DNA of 18,007 nucleotides from Microbacteriaceae bacterium (GTDB taxonomy: Bacteria; Actinomycetota; Actinomycetes; Actinomycetales; Microbacteriaceae): positions 1-18,007 of the forward strand of contig JAJAZI010000085.1 in the NCBI GenBank assembly GCA_026785785.1. The letters are read 5' to 3'. The notes under the pieces are model-generated. The model was given only the letters and a program-made list of their open reading frames with translations, did no database searches and was not told the DNA's origin. Shown here piece by piece: positions 14,935 through 18,007 of the stretch (positions are counted from its first letter, which is position 1; each line of letters opens with the position of its first letter). The translations under genes and the position numbers were made by a program.

Positions 14935-16397
14935 GTGAAGGGGTTCGGCGTGAGCGTGTACTTCGTCTCCAGGTACTCGTGGATGCCGGAGGTGCCGCCC
15001 TCGCGCCCGAGCCCGGACTGCTTGATGCCGCCGAACGGTGCCGCCGCGTTCGAGATGACGCCGACGTTGAGCCCCATCATCCCGGTGGCGAGGCTGTCGA
15101 TCATCCGCTGGCCGCGCGCCAGGTCCTGCGTGAAGACGTAGCTCACGAGGCCGTACTCGGTATCGTTGGCCTTCGCCACTGCATCCGCCTCGTCGGTGAA
15201 CGTGGTGATCGAGAGGACCGGTCCGAAGATCTCCTCGCGCAGGATGTCGCTGCCCGCCACGACCCCGGTGAGCACCGTGGGGGCGTAGAAGGTGCCAGTG
15301 CCGTCGATCGCCGAGCCGCCGGTGAGTACCGTCGCTCCGCGCGAGACGGCATCATCGACGAGGTCGCCGGCCTTCTTCACGGCATCCGCGTTGATGAGCG
15401 GGCCGATGCGCACCCCCTCCTCGGTTCCGCGGCCGACGACGAAGTCCTTGACGGCGGCGGTGACGCGGGCCGCGAACTCGTCGGCGATCGACTCGTGCAC
15501 GATGAAGCGGTTCGCCGCGGTGCACGCCTCGCCGATGTTGCGGAACTTCGCGAGCAGCGCGCCCTCGACGGCGCGGTCGAGGTCGGCGTCCTCGAACACA
15601 ACGAAGGGGGCGTTGCCACCGAGCTCCATCGAGGTGCGCAGCACGCCGTCGGCGGCCTGCTTGAGCAGCGCGACGCCGACCGGGGTCGACCCGGTGAAGC
15701 TGAGCTTGCGCAAGCGCTTGTCGGCGATGATCGGCTCGCTCACGTCGCGTGAGATCGAGGTGGTGATCACGTTGACGACTCCGGCCGGGAGGCCCGCGTC
15801 CTCGAGCAGCTTCGCGAAGTACAGCGTCGTGAGCGGGGTGAGCTCGGCGGGCTTGATGACCGAGGTGCAGCCGGCCGCTATGGCGGGCGCGATCTTGCGG
15901 GTTGCCATCGCGAGCGGGAAGTTCCAGGGCGTGATCAGGAACGATGGCCCGACCGGGCGGTGGGTGACGATCATGGTGCCGGTGCCCTCGGGGTTGGTGC
16001 CGTAGTGGCCCGAGATGCGCACGGCCTCCTCGCCGAACCAGCGCAGGAACTCCCCGCCGTAGGTGACCTCGCCGGTCGACTCCGCGAGTGGCTTGCCCAT
16101 CTCGAGCGTCATCAGCAGCGCGAACTCCCCCTTGCGCTCCTGGAGCAGGTCGAACGCGCGCCGGAGGATCTCGCCGCGCACCCGGGCCGGCGTCGCCGCC
16201 CAGGAGTCCTGCGCTGCGACGGCCGCATCCAGCGCACGCGCGCCGTCGGCCACGGACGCATCCGCGATCCGGGCGATCACGAGGCCCGTCGCCGGATCGC
16301 TCACCTCGATCGTGCGGCCGGAGGTCGAGTCGACCCACTCCCCGCCGATGAACAGCTTCGTGGGGACCTTGGCGAGCAATGCGGATTCGGTGATCAT
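14931..16397 (-). CDS. gabD: NAD(P)-dependent succinate-semialdehyde-type dehydrogenase
   Basis: This 488-residue soluble enzyme of the aldehyde dehydrogenase superfamily is closest in style to GabD, which oxidises succinic semialdehyde to succinate in GABA breakdown. Key residues are present: ITPWNFPLAM in the cofactor region, FTGSTPVG, the general base E258 in MELGGNAPF and the nucleophile C292 in GEACTAANRF. Length is normal. ATG at 16397 has AGGAGA 7 bases upstream. No GABA transaminase or GABA permease is in the window, so the real substrate could be another semialdehyde. The symbol is a best guess. It is followed by the overlapping RNA methyltransferase, an apparently unrelated partner. 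Confidence 0.9.
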   Translation of the reverse strand: MITESALLAKVPTKLFIGGEWVDSTSGRTIEVSDPATGLVIARIADASVADGARALDAAVAAQDSWAATPARVRGEILRRAFDLLQERKGEFALLMTLEMGKPLAESTGEVTYGGEFLRWFGEEAVRISGHYGTNPEGTGTMIVTHRPVGPSFLITPWNFPLAMATRKIAPAIAAGCTSVIKPAELTPLTTLYFAKLLEDAGLPAGVVNVITTSISRDVSEPIIADKRLRKLSFTGSTPVGVALLKQAADGVLRTSMELGGNAPFVVFEDADLDRAVEGALLAKFRNIGEACTAANRFIVHESIADEFAARVTAAVKDFVVGRGTEEGVRIGPLINADAVKKAGDLVDDAVSRGATVLTGGSAIDGTGTFYAPTVLTGVVAGSDILREEIFGPVLSITTFTDEADAVAKANDTEYGLVSYVFTQDLARGQRMIDSLATGMMGLNVGVISNAAAPFGGIKQSGLGREGGTSGIHEYLETKYTLTPNPFT

Positions 16398-16479
16398 GCA
16401 GATGTCTCCTGTGACTCGTGCTTGAGGGATACCGCAACGCGCGAACTGCGGGCGCGGGTGGATGCTGGATGGTGCCTTC
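16398..16479 (-). promoter_or_regulatory. 82-bp gap upstream of the dehydrogenase gene
   Basis: This gap between pncA and gabD holds the dehydrogenase ribosome binding site (AGGAGA, 16410-16405 on the minus strand). It also holds a 5-bp stem CCGCA (16432-16436)/TGCGG (16447-16451) that might belong to a pncA terminator. I see no clear promoter hexamers. Confidence 0.35.
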
Positions 16480-17085
16480 TCACCCGGACCGCGTGATTTC
16501 CGCTCCGGCCAAGGCGAGGGTAGCGAGGGCTGCGGCGCTGGACTCCTCGGCGACCCCGGCGACGAGGTCGCTTAGCACCCGTACCCGACGCCCAGATTCG
16601 AGGGCATCCCGCGCTGAGGCCAGCACGCAGTAGTCGGTCGCGATGCCGGCGACGTCGACATCGGTGATGCCGAGCTCGTCGAGCTTCTCATTGAGGCTCT
16701 CGCCGTCATCGATGGTGCCCTCGAAGATCGAGTAGGCCGGTCTGCCCTGCCCCTTGCGCACGTGCCAGCCGACCGAGCTCGTGTCGAGGTCGGGGTGGTA
16801 CCCGGCACCGGTGGTTCCCGCGACGCAGTGCCTCGGCCAGGTGACGATGAAGTCGGGCTCCGCGGCGGTCGCGAAGTGCCCACCGTTGTCGTTGTCGCCG
16901 TCATGCCAGTCGCGCGAGGCGAAGACCTCGTCGTAGCGTTCCGGATGCCGCGCGAGCAGATCACTGATGCCGGCGGCGACGGCCGCTCCCCCGGCGACGC
17001 CGAGCGCTCCACCCTCGGTGAAGTCGTTCTGCACATCGATGATGAGCAGCGCGCGACGGCGCTCCGGATCAGGGTTCTCGGTCAC
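16480..17085 (-). CDS. pncA: nicotinamidase (pyrazinamidase-type)
   Basis: This 201-residue isochorismatase-fold enzyme hydrolyses nicotinamide to nicotinate for NAD salvage. The catalytic triad is readable: D17 in IIDVQNDF, K111 in VRKGQG and C153 in GIATDYCV. The metal site has D59 and H61 in SRDWHDG, H70 in GGHF and H86 in WPRHCVAGT. The protein should therefore be active and would also be expected to hydrolyse pyrazinamide, as its family does. The start is GTG, overlapping the oxidoreductase stop as GTGA. No separate ribosome site of normal spacing is seen, so coupled translation is likely. No other NAD-salvage gene (pncB) is nearby. Confidence 0.94.
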   Translation of the reverse strand: MTENPDPERRRALLIIDVQNDFTEGGALGVAGGAAVAAGISDLLARHPERYDEVFASRDWHDGDNDNGGHFATAAEPDFIVTWPRHCVAGTTGAGYHPDLDTSSVGWHVRKGQGRPAYSIFEGTIDDGESLNEKLDELGITDVDVAGIATDYCVLASARDALESGRRVRVLSDLVAGVAEESSAAALATLALAGAEITRSG

Positions 17086-18007
17086 ACCTTCATGATATCG
17101 GCCGGGTACTCGAGGCCGATCTGGTTGCGGATCGCGTCGAGGGTGCCCATGATGGCGACGGTCTCGGTCGGGGGCAGCATGGTGCCGGCCGTGAGCCCCT
17201 CCTCGACGAGCCTCTCGAGCTCGGCGGCCTGGAACTGCATACCGCGCGGCGCCACGTCGTGCTCGTACCGCTCAATGACGGCTCCGGCATTGTCGAACAC
17301 GGTGAACCCGGTCGGGGTGTACCAGACGCTGTCGATGGCGATCCAGCCGTCCGACCCGAGGACCGTCGCGGTGTTGGGGCCGGAGGTGTCGAGGGCAGTG
17401 TGCAGCACGGCCTTTGCCCCTCCCTCGTAGCCGAGGATGACGGCGGTCTGCCGGTCGACGCCCGTCCCGCTCATCGAGGCGCTGGCGTGAATGGTCGCGG
17501 GTGCCCCGAAGATGTCCCAGGCGAACGAGACGGGGTAGATGCCGAGGTCGAGCAACGCGCCACCGGCGAGGGCAGGATTGTTGAGTCGGTGCGTCGGATC
17601 CGTCGGCAGCTTCTGGTTGTGGTCGGCAATGAGGGTGCGCACCGCGCCGATCGTGCCGGCGGCGATCACCTCGCGGATGCGCACCATGTGCGGCAGGAAC
17701 CTCGTCCACATGGCCTCGAGCAGCACCAGCCCGGATGCCTCGGCGAGCTCGACGAGCACCGCGGCCTGCTCGGCCGTCACCGTGAATGCCTTCTCGAGAA
17801 GCACGTGCTTGCCCGCCTCGAGGGCGAGCCTGGCCTGCTCATAGTGCAGCGAGTGCGGCGTTCCGATGTAGACGATGTCGACATCCGGGTCCTCGACGAG
17901 CTCGCGATAGCTGCCGTGCGCGGTCGTGATGCCGAAGCGGCCGGCGAAGGCGCGGGCGGATGCGTCGGAGCGCGACCCGACCGCCGTCACGGCGAAGCCA
18001 TTGCCGA
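17082..18007 (-). CDS. Gfo/Idh/MocA-family NAD(P)-dependent oxidoreductase (5' end outside the window)
   Basis: The reading frame is open to the right edge (codons for GNGFAVTAVGSRS lie before the first in-window GTG at 17990). About 20-30 N-terminal residues with the GxGxxG nucleotide-binding loop are therefore missing, and the true start is outside. What is visible: the end of the Rossmann fold (VDIVYIGTPHSLHYEQA), the catalytic-type LLEKAFTV, and LEAMWTRFLPHM, which is typical of the dihydrodiol-dehydrogenase-like branch of the family. The C-terminal Gfo/Idh beta-sheet domain follows (GGALLDLGIYP). The substrate is probably a sugar or cyclic polyol derivative, not determinable here. It ends overlapping pncA by 4 nt. 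Confidence 0.9.
   Translation of the reverse strand, partial: GNGFAVTAVGSRSDASARAFAGRFGITTAHGSYRELVEDPDVDIVYIGTPHSLHYEQARLALEAGKHVLLEKAFTVTAEQAAVLVELAEASGLVLLEAMWTRFLPHMVRIREVIAAGTIGAVRTLIADHNQKLPTDPTHRLNNPALAGGALLDLGIYPVSFAWDIFGAPATIHASASMSGTGVDRQTAVILGYEGGAKAVLHTALDTSGPNTATVLGSDGWIAIDSVWYTPTGFTVFDNAGAVIERYEHDVAPRGMQFQAAELERLVEEGLTAGTMLPPTETVAIMGTLDAIRNQIGLEYPADIMKV

Overview
The window is a GC-rich stretch (roughly 70% by eye) of an actinobacterial chromosome. Frequent GGATGC/GCATCC words, the protein families and the style of the riboflavin operon suggest Microbacteriaceae. That family call is an inference from composition and gene style, not a phylogeny. No rRNA, tRNA, transposase, phage gene or CRISPR array is visible.

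Layout. (1) Positions 1-1182 hold a possible partial minus-strand ORF at the edge and a minus-strand protein that fuses an AbiEi-like winged helix to a DUF559 nuclease-like domain. (2) Positions 1183-1712 are non-coding and contain two perfect 44-bp tandem repeats followed by a 9-bp microsatellite. (3) An FMN riboswitch (about 1713-1866) and a leader that looks able to hide the ribD Shine-Dalgarno sequence precede ribD-ribE-ribBA-ribH. These four plus-strand genes are joined by 1-4 nt overlaps and encode the route from GTP and ribulose-5-phosphate to riboflavin, except for the dephosphorylation step. A 30-codon membrane-peptide ORF and an MHS-type MFS transporter follow in the same direction. 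(4) On the minus strand there is a three-gene ABC-2 exporter (NodI/DrrA-type ATPase plus two permeases, 4-nt overlaps). It is divergent from a plus-strand ABC half-exporter with an unusual insertion in its nucleotide-binding domain. (5) A TetR repressor is divergent from a 14-TM-type DHA2 drug-efflux MFS. A perfect 24-bp palindrome covers the promoter between them, so this is a self-contained efflux switch. (6) The right part is all minus strand: a truncated Gfo/Idh/MocA oxidoreductase, a nicotinamidase, an NAD(P)-dependent succinate-semialdehyde-type dehydrogenase and a SpoU/TrmH RNA methyltransferase, with GTGA overlaps within the pairs.

The most unusual signal is a short, AT-richer repeat (core CTTTCATTATTCAGGAGT, seven clear copies). 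It occurs only in the two larger convergent intergenic regions (6876-7077 and 11696-11895). At each gene end it starts 0-16 nt after the stop codon and reads in the sense direction of the gene it follows. Each region therefore contains head-to-head copies able to form a 17-bp RNA stem in readthrough transcripts from either side, which suggests a bidirectional 3'-end or insulator element.
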